This document shows, in pieces, positions 36,879 through 46,160 of a DNA stretch of 64,000 bases. The position numbers and the translations under genes were made by a program. Position 1 is the stretch's first letter, and every line of letters begins with the position of its first letter. A model generated the notes under the pieces. That model saw only the letters and a program-made list of their open reading frames with translations, had not been told where the DNA came from and ran no database searches. Source of the stretch: G963422445 sp963422445 (GTDB taxonomy: Bacteria > Pseudomonadota > Alphaproteobacteria > Thalassobaculales > Thalassobaculaceae); assembly GCA_963422445.2 (NCBI GenBank), contig OY729512.2:4278001-4342000 (forward strand). Direction: 5' to 3'.

Positions 36879-38873
36879 ATGCCCGTTGATCCGGTTACAC
36901 TCGAGATCCTGAAAAACCATACCAGGGCTGCCGCCGAGAGCATGGCCTACACCCTGTATCGAACAGCCCATTCCACGTTCGTGAAGGAGACGGAGGATTT
37001 CACGACCGGGCTGACGACGCCCGGCGGCGAGACCTTCGCGACTCCGACGGAACTCGGCGCGACCTGGTTTGTCGGTCTGAACTACGGCCGGGCGATCGCA
37101 ATGATCGACGACTATCGACCCGGCGACATCGCGATGACCAACGATCCCTATTCCGGGTTCGTCTGCACGCACTCGCCGGACATGCATATATGGAAGCCGA
37201 TTTTCCACCAGGACGACATCGTCGCCTTCTCGGTCGGACATGTTCACAACACCGATGTCGGCGGCGCGGTACCGGCGTCGCTTTCGCGCACGCTCTCGGA
37301 GATCCATCAGGAAGGCGTTCGCATCCCGCCTACCAGGATTCTTGCCGAAGGTCAGCTCAACCGTCAGGTCCTGGATATCTTTCTGGCCAATGTCCGCGCG
37401 CCGGATCAGAACTGGGGCGATCTGAAAGCGCAGATTGCGGCCTGCAACACGGGCGAGCGCAAGGTCCATGAGATGATCGCCCGCTTCGGACCTGACACCT
37501 TCCGCGAAGGCACCGAAGATCTGCTTGACTATGCCGAAGCGCAGGCGCGGGCCATCGTGCGAAATCTGCCCGACGGAACCTATCCGTTTGCCGACTACAT
37601 GGACGAAGACTCGGTCGATGGCTGGCCGTGCCGGATCATGCTGACACTGATCATCGACGGCGACAATCTCGTGTTCGATTTTACCGGCTCGGATCCACAA
37701 CTGGAAAGTTCGCTCAACATGCCGACAGGCGGTGATGAACGCCACACACTGCTGACGGTCGGCATGACCTATGCGCTTTATTCGCTGGATCCGTCGCTTT
37801 ATCTGAATTCGGGCATCGGTCGGGTCTGCCGCTGCATCCTGCCGTCCGGCACCATCGTCAACCCGGTCTTCCCGGCCGCTGTCGGAATGCGGACACTGTC
37901 CTGTACACGATTGCAGGGCCTGATCCTCGGGGCGTTCGCCCCGGCCGCCCCGGACCGCATGGCCGGTTCGCCCGGATCCGGCGGCCCCATCATGAATGTC
38001 AACACCACCGACAACCGGACCGGCCGCCGCATCATGGCCGCCATCAATCCGATGACCGGCGGCGCCGGCGGCCGGGCGCAGGAAGACGGCCAGGACGGAT
38101 CCGGGGCCAACCAGGGTTTTCTCAAGAACACGCCGGTCGAGGTCAACGAGGCCGAAGCCGGAATCAAGGTGCTGCGTTACGGTCTGGTTCCTGACAGCGC
38201 CGGCCCCGGACTGCACCGCGGCGGTCTTGGCACCGACATGATCTTTCAGGCGTTTTCGCCGAACACACGGGTCACGGCACGTAACCGCGACCGCACCCGT
38301 TTCACCGGTTGGGGCATTGCCGGCGGCCACACCGGGTCACCGTCGCGGTTTATCCTGAATCCGGGCAGCAATCACGAGGTCGATTTGCGCAACACCGATA
38401 TCCTGACCATCGGCCCCGGCGATGTGATCCATGTTACCTGCGGCGGAGCCGGCGGCTGGGGCGACCCCTTGCAACGCGATCCTGCCGCCGTGCTGCTGGA
38501 CTGGCGCCGCGGCTGGGTGACGGCCGAACATGCCCGGGATGCCTATGGCGTGGTGATTCGCGACGGCGCAGTCGACAACGCGGCGACAGAAGCCATCCGG
38601 GCAACGCGCGCCGGACGCATGCCGGACGGTTTCTACGATTACGGCCCCGATCGCACCGCATTCGAAGAAACCTGGAACGACGCCAATTACGCGGCGCTGA
38701 CGGAGTGTCTGGCCACCCTGCCCGTGCACTGGCGGTTCTATGCCAAACACCGGATCTTCGCGGCCATCGAGCAGATGAACCCGACGGAGCGGCGGACTGA
38801 CGGAACCGACATTCGGCAGGTTTTTGCCGGACTTTACAACGAGTTTCCGCAACTCGCCGAAGCTGCTGACTGA
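36879..38873 (+). CDS. hyuB: Hydantoinase/oxoprolinase subunit B (HyuB)
   Basis: 664 residues from ATG 36879, with GGAG eight bases ahead; longer open sequence upstream lies in hyuA. Family motifs include VDPVTLEILKNHTRAAAESM, NDPYSGFVCTHSPDMH, VGHVHNTDVGG and the C-terminal GGAGGWGDPLQRDP. It works with HyuA on cyclic amides in the cytoplasm. About 50 residues longer than the second HyuB of this window. The next gene begins two bases after its stop. Confidence 0.92.
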   Translation: MPVDPVTLEILKNHTRAAAESMAYTLYRTAHSTFVKETEDFTTGLTTPGGETFATPTELGATWFVGLNYGRAIAMIDDYRPGDIAMTNDPYSGFVCTHSPDMHIWKPIFHQDDIVAFSVGHVHNTDVGGAVPASLSRTLSEIHQEGVRIPPTRILAEGQLNRQVLDIFLANVRAPDQNWGDLKAQIAACNTGERKVHEMIARFGPDTFREGTEDLLDYAEAQARAIVRNLPDGTYPFADYMDEDSVDGWPCRIMLTLIIDGDNLVFDFTGSDPQLESSLNMPTGGDERHTLLTVGMTYALYSLDPSLYLNSGIGRVCRCILPSGTIVNPVFPAAVGMRTLSCTRLQGLILGAFAPAAPDRMAGSPGSGGPIMNVNTTDNRTGRRIMAAINPMTGGAGGRAQEDGQDGSGANQGFLKNTPVEVNEAEAGIKVLRYGLVPDSAGPGLHRGGLGTDMIFQAFSPNTRVTARNRDRTRFTGWGIAGGHTGSPSRFILNPGSNHEVDLRNTDILTIGPGDVIHVTCGGAGGWGDPLQRDPAAVLLDWRRGWVTAEHARDAYGVVIRDGAVDNAATEAIRATRAGRMPDGFYDYGPDRTAFEETWNDANYAALTECLATLPVHWRFYAKHRIFAAIEQMNPTERRTDGTDIRQVFAGLYNEFPQLAEAAD

Positions 38874-38875
38874 TC

Positions 38876-39622
38876 ATGGACATTACCTTTCCGGGAAAAC
38901 GGGTTGTCGTCACCGGTGCAGCGCGAGGAATTGGCCGCGCTATCGTGCACGCCTTCGCTGGCGAAGGTGCGGAAGTACACGCCGCGGACATCGATGGCGA
39001 CGGCCTCGGTGGTGTCGTAGAGACAGCGCCGGCCTTCACACAGAGTCATCGCCTCGATGTCACGGACGCCGCGGCCGTCGAGGACTTGATCCGGCAAATC
39101 GGTCCGGTCGATATCGCGGTTCATGTCGCCGGCGGTGTCCTCGGACAAACCGCAAAGCCGCTGGAAGATATCCCGGACGCCGACTGGCGCGCGATATTGG
39201 CGGTCAATCTTGATGGTGCCTTCCATCTCGCCCGTGCCGTTGTGCCCGGAATGAAGGCGCGTGGCGCAGGCCGGGTCGTGTTCATTTCCTCGGGCGCAGC
39301 ATTGCGAGTGTCCCGCACCGGCCTGCACAGCTATGGCACCGCCAAAACCGCTTTGCTCGGCCTCGCCCGGCAACTGTCTCCGGAACTTGGCGCTTTCGGG
39401 ATTACGGTCAACACTGTTGCACCGGGTTTCATGCCCACATCGCCAGACTATGTGAAGCAATGGGAAGGCTACGGGCTGGCCGGCCAACAGGCGTTGATTG
39501 ACGGCACCGCGATGCGCCGGCTCGGAGAGCCGACCGATATCGCCAATGCAGTACTGTTCCTCGCCTCCGACTACGCCAGCTGGATCACCGGACAGACACT
39601 GCCGGTCATGGGTGGTCCGTGA
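38876..39622 (+). CDS. Short-chain dehydrogenase/reductase
   Basis: 248 residues: TGAARGIGRAIV for cofactor, ISSGAALRVS with catalytic Ser, YGTAKTALLGLARQL with Tyr/Lys, and the tail ITGQTLPVMGG. The usual NNAG reads VAGG. Two bases after hyuB, so co-translated with the hydantoinase pair; it may oxidise or reduce the product or precursor of that step. Distinct from the SDR at 33812. Confidence 0.9.
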   Translation: MDITFPGKRVVVTGAARGIGRAIVHAFAGEGAEVHAADIDGDGLGGVVETAPAFTQSHRLDVTDAAAVEDLIRQIGPVDIAVHVAGGVLGQTAKPLEDIPDADWRAILAVNLDGAFHLARAVVPGMKARGAGRVVFISSGAALRVSRTGLHSYGTAKTALLGLARQLSPELGAFGITVNTVAPGFMPTSPDYVKQWEGYGLAGQQALIDGTAMRRLGEPTDIANAVLFLASDYASWITGQTLPVMGGP

Positions 39623-39843
39623 TCCTGTCGACAATGGGTGGCCCAGCCTTGCCGCTCAAAGAGTGCAAGCGACCGGTATCCCGGACGATGGGCATGATCG
39701 AAGGTTTACGCCTGAACGCGATCCATCAGGCAGATGCTGGCCTCGACTCTCTTGTCCCCATCGGTCATTCATTCACGATTGCCTTTCACATCGAAGGGGA
39801 TACACTTCGTTTCGGGGGCCGAAATAACGCGCGACTTTCGTGA
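39619..39843 (+). CDS. Unrecognised 74-residue ORF after the SDR
   Basis: Starts GTG 39619 overlapping the SDR stop (GTGA). The sequence (GPALPLKECKRPVSRTMG, then SLVPIGHSFTIAFHIEGD) matches no family I know. It could be the start of a gene cut short or chance. Downstream bases are AT-rich and gene-free. Confidence 0.2.
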   Translation: MILSTMGGPALPLKECKRPVSRTMGMIEGLRLNAIHQADAGLDSLVPIGHSFTIAFHIEGDTLRFGGRNNARLS

Positions 39844-40229
39844 TCGCTTCTTGTGTCGCCGATCACGGGATGAATCCGCTACCAAGTGCTCCATTGAAAC
39901 ATGCGACTTGTGTTGATCAACGCAAAATAATGCCCATGAGTCCCTTGTTATCGATAGAGAATAAAAACTGAACAGAACTGCGCGATAACACTGCTATGAT
40001 CAATAAACTTCCTATCGATATCATGATCTGCTAAAGCAGTGCACGATTGAAGCCGAGCGCATCGAACATAAGGCTAGATAGGAGCTGGCAAGCGTGTTGC
40101 TCACGATTTTGCCTTCACCAACAACTTTCACAATCTTGGCGATAGCTACGTCGTTTTGGGCGTCGAAGATCGTAATGGACGTCCGCCGCTGCCTCCAAAA
40201 GGGATCGATCCAGAGCAAGTCGATGCAAT
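39844..40229. other. AT-richer intergenic region, possible gene remnant on the minus strand
   Basis: A minus-strand frame ending near 40021 reads LLWIDPFWRQRRTSITIFD and VKVVGEGKIVSNTLASS and is open into IS630-C at the CTAG at 40230; it may be the tail of a gene cut by that insertion. No family recognised. The rest holds no gene. Confidence 0.3.
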
Positions 40230-41383
40230 CTAGTGGATAGATCGTTACAAGTATATCCGTTATTATGTTCTTCTGATTTGTCGATCATGGAGGTCTACAA
40301 GATGCGCCCTGGTGTTTCATTCACGCTCACTTCAGGCGACCGGCATCGCCTTGAAACGGTTGTCTCGGACCCGAAGAGCCCGCAGAAGCACGTCTGGTGG
40401 GCGCGCATCGTTCTTCTGAGCGACGATGGGCTCGGCACGATGGCCATCATGAGAGAGACCGGCCAGGCGAAGAACAGTGTCTGGCGCTGGCAGGACCGCT
40501 TCTATGGAAGACGGTGTGGACGGACTTCTGCGGGACAAGACGCGCCCGCCGGGCAAGACGCCTCCGGCTCCTGAGCCGGTGGCGAAGATCGTAGAGTTGA
40601 CCCACACCCCGCCGCCTCACGCGGCGACCCACTGGACGCTGCGGGCGATGGCGAAGGCTGTGGGGTGCCGCTTCGAGGGTCTGGGCGGTCTGGCAGGCGC
40701 ATGGCCTGATGCCGCATCGCTGGCGGCCGTTCACGCTTTCGAACGATCCCGCCTGCCTCGAGACGCTGACCGACATCGTCGGCCTCTCCGTTGCGCCGTC
40801 GGCTCACGCGGTCGTGCTGTCGATCGATGACACGTCGCACAGTCAGGCCCGCGACCACACACAGCCCGGCCTGCCGCTGAAGAAAGGCCGCGGCGCTACC
40901 ATGACACATGATTCCAGGCGCAACGGCACGACGACGCTGTTCGCCGCCCTGACCGTGCTCGACGGCACGGTCATCGGCCAGCACGCCAGTCGGCATCGCC
41001 ACCAGGAGTTCCTGAGATGTCGCAACCGCATCGCGCGCACGATACCCGCCGGCGTCCCGGTCCATGCCATCCTCGACAACGACGCTACTCACAAGCACAA
41101 GGAAGTCCGGGTCTGGCTCGCACGCCATCCGCGCTGGACCTTCCACGTCACCCCCACCTCGAGCGCGTGGCTGAACGCGCTCGAAGACGTCTTCGCCAAG
41201 CGGACACGACGCCGTCTCAAATACGGCGTCTTCCGCTCCGGACGCGACCTCCAGGATGCCATCCGCCGCGTCATCGACGAACACGACACCACCGAAGCCA
41301 AGCCCTTCGTCTGGACCGCCGATCCCGATACCATCATCGCCGCAAGAAAAAGAGGATTCCAAATGTTGAAATCAATCCACTAG
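40230..41383 (+). mobile_element. IS630-family element C (degraded)
   Basis: CTAG on both sides with inverted repeats CTAGTGGATAGAT (left) and, reversed, CTAGTGGATTGAT (right). A 34-base minimal derivative with the same ends is at 60225-60258. Confidence 0.85.
40302..41383 (+). pseudogene. IS630-family transposase with two frameshifts (element C)
   Basis: Starts ATG 40302 after GGAGG. Frame one carries the helix-turn-helix (MAIMRETGQAKNSVWRWQ), frame two DGLLRDKTRPPGKTP and THWTLRAMAKAVG, frame three the DDE core: VVLSIDDTSHSQARDHTQPG, AILDNDATHKHKEV and TPTSSAWLNALEDVFAK. The joins are near 40505 and 40690. The C-terminus reads GFQMLKSIH and its stop TAG is provided by the CTAG border. Confidence 0.85.
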
Positions 41384-41589
41384 GCTGGCGCCGTCTGCGT
41401 CCCCTCCGCCTTTGGGGCAGGGGGAGGTGGGTTTCGTTCGGGCTGCCGTGATCCGGTAGGGTCGGATAATACTCTAACCGGAGAAGGCGGCCCACGGCGG
41501 AGGCTTACGTTGAAGGCGCCAAACTATTGCTTGAAGCTAAGAACAGGGAGGGTATGTCGGCGGGGGAGAGGTAACGCGCGTGAATGGCG

Positions 41590-42468
41590 CTATGTACCGT
41601 CCCAGGGCAGCGATCGATAGAAAGTCACCACACGCTCGTAACAGTCCTCGAACTTCGGCAATTCGTCGAGTTCCAGCTCCATTGTGTTCCAATCCCTGCT
41701 TGCTCTGTTCTTGATCTGCGCATTGTCGAGAGACCGACGGTTCGGCTCGATACGCCGTGCGGAGCACTTCTTTAGGAGAGCTTTCAGAATATCCGCCGGT
41801 TCAATTTCGTCCGCGTGAAGGCCAGGAATGAGAACATCGAGATCGTAGACATCCTGGCGTCGATAGCGATCACGTCGAATCTGCTGGAGCAAGGCACGGT
41901 ACTTCTCTGCCACAAGATCGATCACACCATAAGCGTAGAGTTCCTGGCCGCCTGTCAATTCCAGGACCTGCACATGGTTCAGCGGCTCGTTGAACGAGAT
42001 ATCGACATCGATCACGCTGAAGGCGGTTCCTTTGTTTAGTGCTCTCTCCTCGTTCGTGCCGCGGCGCGCGTAGGCGATCTTCAGCTTCAAGGCAGGAAAC
42101 TCGGCATCTGGGAAAATGTGGTTGGGGCGGCCTTTCGTGGACTGCGTGCGGAGAACAAGGTCCGCATAGCCGAGACTGGCCGCGGTGCGGGGGAAGGTGG
42201 AATTCAGCAAGGTCCCGATCCTGTCGTCGATGTCGCCATCGGCGGCGAACGCGGCGGTCAGATCAATGTCCGTAGTCTGCCTCGGGCTTCCGTAGGCAAG
42301 ACCCAGCAGAATTCCACCCTTGAGGAACAATTCGGTATTGAGCGGCACCGTCATGGCGATGGCGTTGAGAATGATCTCCACCGCTTGGCGTTGTCGATGC
42401 GCGACGGGATCTTGCGCGACGCGCGCGACCCAGGCGGCGACGTCGACCGGGTGCGGAGGCTCAGACAT
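41590..42468 (-). CDS. abiEii: AbiEii-type nucleotidyltransferase toxin
   Basis: 292 residues. The nucleotidyltransferase signature is clear: FLKGGILLGLAYGSPRQTTD then DIDLT, with the Gly-Ser and two Asp that bind metal and NTP, followed by ELYAYGVIDLVAEKYRALL. AbiEii proteins transfer nucleotides (in studied homologues to tRNA acceptor ends) and stop growth, giving abortive infection. The gene overlaps the antitoxin gene by 8 bases, antitoxin first, the usual type IV order. It appears intact. About 200 gene-free bases lie between its end and IS630-C. Confidence 0.85.
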   Translation of the reverse strand: MSEPPHPVDVAAWVARVAQDPVAHRQRQAVEIILNAIAMTVPLNTELFLKGGILLGLAYGSPRQTTDIDLTAAFAADGDIDDRIGTLLNSTFPRTAASLGYADLVLRTQSTKGRPNHIFPDAEFPALKLKIAYARRGTNEERALNKGTAFSVIDVDISFNEPLNHVQVLELTGGQELYAYGVIDLVAEKYRALLQQIRRDRYRRQDVYDLDVLIPGLHADEIEPADILKALLKKCSARRIEPNRRSLDNAQIKNRASRDWNTMELELDELPKFEDCYERVVTFYRSLPWDGT

Positions 42469-43372
42469 TCAGTGAAATCATCCAGGTTTCCGAAAAAACC
42501 GGGACGAAGTCACGGGTGGGATCCAGCTTTCGGCTGCCTCCCCGTTGCCCGAAAGCCTTCCAGCGTTCGATGCATGGATGATGGAGGCCCAGACGCTCTT
42601 CGAGTATGTAGCCGGCCCTGCTCTTGATAAGCGCTTTGGATGTCTGGTCTATGGTGGAGGCGATTTCGTCGAGAAACGTGGAAGCATGTTCTTCCCAGAC
42701 ATCCAGGACATGGGACATGCCTCCGCACAAGTCAGGCCTCTGGAGCATGTCGAGAAAGGTCTGCCCCACTGTCGACAGTCGAATGTTGGTTCCGCGGTTG
42801 GTCATGAAGGCGCCGGCCGTCTTGCTCTCGTACATGGTGACGTCGCGACGCCTGACCCGATGGGGGTGTTGCACCAGCGTGAGCGGATACGGGTTGTTTT
42901 CTGCCTTGTTCATCGCTTCGTTCATGTGGACACGAAGAGCCGCGGCGGAAGTCTTGCGGTCAGGGCGTGTAAGCGCCAGGGCGCGAGGGGTTCGATCGGT
43001 AAGCCCCCAGCGTTGCATGGCGGACAAGTGGGAGACGTAGCAGGTTGGGTCGACCAGGCAGACAATGTCTTCGGCCGGCAGATCGGGAACTGACAGCACG
43101 CGAATGACACGAGAGACGTAGTCCCGATCACCGGTGATCGCACCGGCGGTCTTCAGAATTGACCGGAATCGGGCGATATCGTCACGGTCGGGGGTTTCCC
43201 GGCGCAGATACAGCTTCTTGCCGGACGACTCCCGGTACATTGCCAGTACGATCCGGTAGAATTCGAACTGAGAGAGGACGGGCTTGTCGTTGGCTTCTAA
43301 CTGATCAGCCAAATGGGCCGCTGCCCGGGTGAGTTTTGGACCGTGAATTCGTTGCGGAGCGGAGTCCAACAT
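42461..43372 (-). CDS. abiEi: AbiEi-type antitoxin / transcriptional repressor
   Basis: 303 residues. The central part (VDPTCYVSHLSAMQRWGLTD, TPRALALTRPDRK) is the AbiEi family core, followed by VTMYESKTAGAFMTNRGTNI and TVGQTFLDMLQRPDLCGG. AbiEi counters AbiEii without contact and represses the operon by binding inverted repeats through an N-terminal winged helix; the first 70 residues here are compatible with that. The ATG (43372) lies inside a perfect 51-base palindrome with a TTGACA box beyond it, so start codon, promoter and likely operator coincide, and the message may be leaderless or nearly so. Confidence 0.82.
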   Translation of the reverse strand: MLDSAPQRIHGPKLTRAAAHLADQLEANDKPVLSQFEFYRIVLAMYRESSGKKLYLRRETPDRDDIARFRSILKTAGAITGDRDYVSRVIRVLSVPDLPAEDIVCLVDPTCYVSHLSAMQRWGLTDRTPRALALTRPDRKTSAAALRVHMNEAMNKAENNPYPLTLVQHPHRVRRRDVTMYESKTAGAFMTNRGTNIRLSTVGQTFLDMLQRPDLCGGMSHVLDVWEEHASTFLDEIASTIDQTSKALIKSRAGYILEERLGLHHPCIERWKAFGQRGGSRKLDPTRDFVPVFSETWMISLNV

Positions 43373-43420
43373 GCTTATCCTGCATATGCGTCCTAAGGAC
43401 GCATATGCAGGATAAGCATG
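43370..43420 (-). promoter_or_regulatory. Perfect 51-base palindrome, probable AbiEi operator with promoter
   Basis: Two 25-base arms are exact complements around one central base; the core is GCGTCCTAAGGACGC. On the minus strand TTGACA (43430-43425) lies 17 bases before CATATG (43407-43402), a plausible -35/-10 pair with the -10 inside the palindrome. The arm nearest the gene ends in its ATG. A repressor bound here would block both transcription and start. Compare 45976-46022. Confidence 0.75.
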
Positions 43421-43617
43421 CGAATGTCAAGTCAAACTGCGCAGAAATCTTGTTTGCATCCCCTTTCGGGATCGATTCAAAGCGTGAGGAGTATGATGCG
43501 CGGACGGACCTACTGTGCCTAGTGTCCTGATTCCAAAGTTCGTACCGTTATGATGTTGCGGCTGCAGCGGTTTCGAGGGTCCTGAGGCAGAAGCGCTTGA
43601 TGGACGCCAGGATTTCA

Positions 43618-44838
43618 TACCAAACGCAAGTCATATGAACCGATACAGTGAGGCATCGGGATCAGCACGATGGGGCTACGGCCCAGCTGCGCCGGGTCGT
43701 ATTGGTGATGACGTCGGGCTGGTCGGTCAGCCATTGCCACCCCGTCCAGCAGGCGTCCCTCAGGGCGGAGACATCCTTGAACACGCGGTTGGCGAAGCGG
43801 TTCGATTTCAGGAACAGAATGATCTGCTCCATCGGATTGAGTTCCGGACTGTAGGGCGGCAGATGCACGAGCGTCAGGTTGGGGGGAACGAGAAGGTCGC
43901 CCGAGCGATGCCAGCCCGCCCCGTCCAGCACAATCACGCCGTGCGCACCCGGCGCCACGGCCGCGCCGATCGCCGCCAGATGCTCGTTCATCGACGCCGT
44001 GTTCGCCCTGTCCGCCACGTGGGCGATGCCGACGCCGCGCTCTGCGCAGGTGGCGCCGAACAGATAGACGTAGCCATAGCGATGGTCGCGCAGGATGCGC
44101 GGACGCTGCTTCCCATTCGCCCAGACCCGTGTCGTCATCCCCTTCTGGCCGATGCGCGCTTCGTCCTGGAACCAGATTTCTATCGGACCCGCCAGCGCCT
44201 CAGAGCTGAGCGCCGACGTCAACTGTGCCTCGAACTCCGCCACGAACGACCTCTGCCGCTCCGCGTCGGCTTTGGGGTGGACCGGCCGCCCCGAGACAAA
44301 GCGAAACCCGGCCCTTCGGAGCATCATACGGGCACCGCTCTCCGTATAGATGACCCCGAAGGCCTCCTCGATTTTCCGTAAGATGTCCTGAACGCGCCAG
44401 CGCGTCACACCGTCCCGCTCAAGCTCGGGACCCGCCTCGATCCAGGCGCCGATCTCGGCGATCTGCGCGTCCGTCAACCGGCCCTCGCTCCCGCCGCGCG
44501 GGAGATCCGCGAGGCCGTCGAAGCCCTCCGTGTTGTAGCGCAACACCCAGTCGCGCAGGATTTGAAGCTCCATGCCCTGCGCCCGAGCCGCCTCCGTGCG
44601 AGACGCACCCTCCATGATCATGGCGAGCGCACGCGCGCGCGACGCTTGCTTCGCGTCCCCGCAGTGCCTCGAAAGCGCGTGGAGCTCGTCCGCTGTGTGT
44701 GCCGTCCAGGTTATCGGCGTTGCCGCACTCATCGTCATCCTCCGGCGCTGGTGAGTCGATCACCACAGTCTATGAAGGTCGTCCGGACCGTCACCCCAAC
44801 ATATTGGGATGGTGAGTCAATTTGGAGCGCGCTTGGTA
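43618..44838 (-). mobile_element. IS630-family element A, copy 2
   Basis: TACCAAACGC...GCGCTTGGTA ends with TCA on both sides (43615-43617, 44839-44841). The uninterrupted host sequence (GGATTTCATCGGC at 20846-20858) contains TCA once, so the 3-base duplication is certain here. Confidence 0.93.
43662..44738 (-). CDS. IS630-family transposase (element A, copy 2)
   Basis: 358 residues, the same protein as at 6134-7210 with FQDEARIGQKG, VIVLDGAGWH and SPELNPMEQI all present. Intact. Shares with copy 3 the base difference that separates both from copy 1 in the helix-turn-helix region. Confidence 0.92.
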   Translation of the reverse strand: MTMSAATPITWTAHTADELHALSRHCGDAKQASRARALAMIMEGASRTEAARAQGMELQILRDWVLRYNTEGFDGLADLPRGGSEGRLTDAQIAEIGAWIEAGPELERDGVTRWRVQDILRKIEEAFGVIYTESGARMMLRRAGFRFVSGRPVHPKADAERQRSFVAEFEAQLTSALSSEALAGPIEIWFQDEARIGQKGMTTRVWANGKQRPRILRDHRYGYVYLFGATCAERGVGIAHVADRANTASMNEHLAAIGAAVAPGAHGVIVLDGAGWHRSGDLLVPPNLTLVHLPPYSPELNPMEQIILFLKSNRFANRVFKDVSALRDACWTGWQWLTDQPDVITNTTRRSWAVAPSC

Positions 44839-45975
44839 TCATCGGCTGTCTTGTGCCAGCGGAAGGGCTTGGGGTCCTCGTTGACGGTGTCGATGTACCC
44901 GGTGATCGCCTGCTCCAGCTCGACGGTCGATCGGTGAACCCCGCGCCGGATCTGCTTCTCTGTCAGATCGGCGAAGAAGCGCTCGACTTGGTTGAGCCAC
45001 GAGGCAGAGGTCGGGGTGACGTGAACATGCCAGCGCGGTCGCCGGGCGAACCAGTCGCGGATCGTCTTCGTCTTGTGGGTCGAGTAGTTGTCCATGACGA
45101 TGTGGATCTCGAGGTCGGGCGGCACGTTAGCCTCGACGTGATCCAGGAACTTGCGGAACTCCACGCTGCGGTGGCGCCGATAGCACTGTCCGATGACCTT
45201 GCCTGTGGCGACGTCAAGGGCTGCGAAGAGCGAGGTCGTGCCGTTGCGCTTGTAATCGTGAGTGCGCCGCTCGACCTGCCCCGGGCGCAGCGGCAGCAGC
45301 GGCTGGGTGCGATCGAGGGCCTGAACCTGCGATTTCTCGTCCACGCAGAGGACCATGGCATGCTGCGGCGGGTCCACGTAGAGCCCCACGATGTCGCGCG
45401 TCTTGTCCACGAAGTAGGGGTCTGCCGAGAGCTTGAAGGTCTCGCTCCTGTGCGGCTGAAGGGAAAAGGCTCGCCAGATGCGATTGACCGTCGACGGCGC
45501 ATACCCCGTCGCCTGCGCCATCGAGCGCGTGCTCCATTGGGTCGCGTCACGAGGCTTCTCCTCAAGCGTCTTGCGCACCACCTCGGCCACGGCGTCGTCA
45601 TCGATGCGCCGGGGACGGCCGGAGCGCGGCTCGTCGTCAAGCCCGTCAAGACGATGCTCTGCGAAGCGATTGCGCCACTTCCTGGCGGTCTGGCTGGTCA
45701 CGCCCAGCACGCTCCCAATCTGCACATTGGTAAGCCCTTCGGCCGCCAGCAGCACGATGTGCGCCCGATCGGACAGGCCTCGCCAGACTTTGCGCCCGCG
45801 CGCCAGCCGCTCAAGCTCGTTGCGCTCGTCCGCGCTCAGCTTGATCTCCACCGAAAGTCGCATCACCATGCCCCCCGAATCGACACCACCCCCTTAACAA
45901 TACGAACTTTGCGTACAGGACACTAGGGCGGGATGTCGCTTCAGTGCCAATGCGCTCACCTTATGAGCTTTCAAT

Positions 45976-46022
45976 GAATATACCGCTATATACGTCCTAA
46001 GGACGTATATAGCGGTATATTC
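45976..46022 (-). promoter_or_regulatory. Second perfect palindrome (47 bases) with AbiE-like promoter layout
   Basis: Two 23-base exact arms around one base, core ACGTCCTAAGGACGT. On the minus strand TTGACA (46032-46027) is followed 17 bases later by TATACG (46009-46004) inside the palindrome, the same geometry as at the abiE operon. Downstream on that strand AAGGTGA precedes a TTG codon and about eight codons (LALKRHPA), which are then cut by IS630-B copy 3. Likely an operator for the same or a sister repressor. Confidence 0.65.
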
Positions 46023-46160
46023 CTGCTGTCAAGCCCGAACAGGGCATGAGGCAGGGCGGATGCGTTCTTTGAGCATTCGCCCTGTGTGACAGGGGGTTGA
46101 GGACGATACTGGACTTCCCCGCCACGATTTGATATGAATGCCGTGGGGCGGGGAAGCGGT

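Larger units (their letters stand above)
43548..45869 (-). pseudogene. IS630-B transposase (copy 3), interrupted by IS630-A
   Basis: The first 340 or so codons from 45869 are intact, including CVDEKSQ, VMDNYSTHKTK and the variant HVHVTPTSASW. After KTAD the frame runs into IS630-A; the last 25 codons lie beyond it, ending at 43548. The catalytic residues are all before the break, so a shortened protein might still act. Confidence 0.85.
43519..45926 (-). mobile_element. IS630-family element B, copy 3, split by IS630-A copy 2
   Basis: CTAG borders at 43519 and 45923. The first 99 bases and the remaining 1088 are separated by IS630-A (43618-44838) inserted in the transposase 3' part, with TCA repeated at both edges. 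It shares with copy 4 substitutions that copies 1 and 2 lack. Confidence 0.92.

Noticed and set aside
36699..38330. 543-codon minus-strand open frame opposite hyuB
   Set aside because: The antisense of a GC-rich real gene; composition is Arg/Gly/Asp-biased and the plus strand carries all HyuB motifs.
43370..43420. Palindrome as a transcription terminator or IS tip
   Set aside because: It lies at a start codon with a TTGACA box beyond it, has no T-run and no partner repeat, and the sister site has the same promoter layout.
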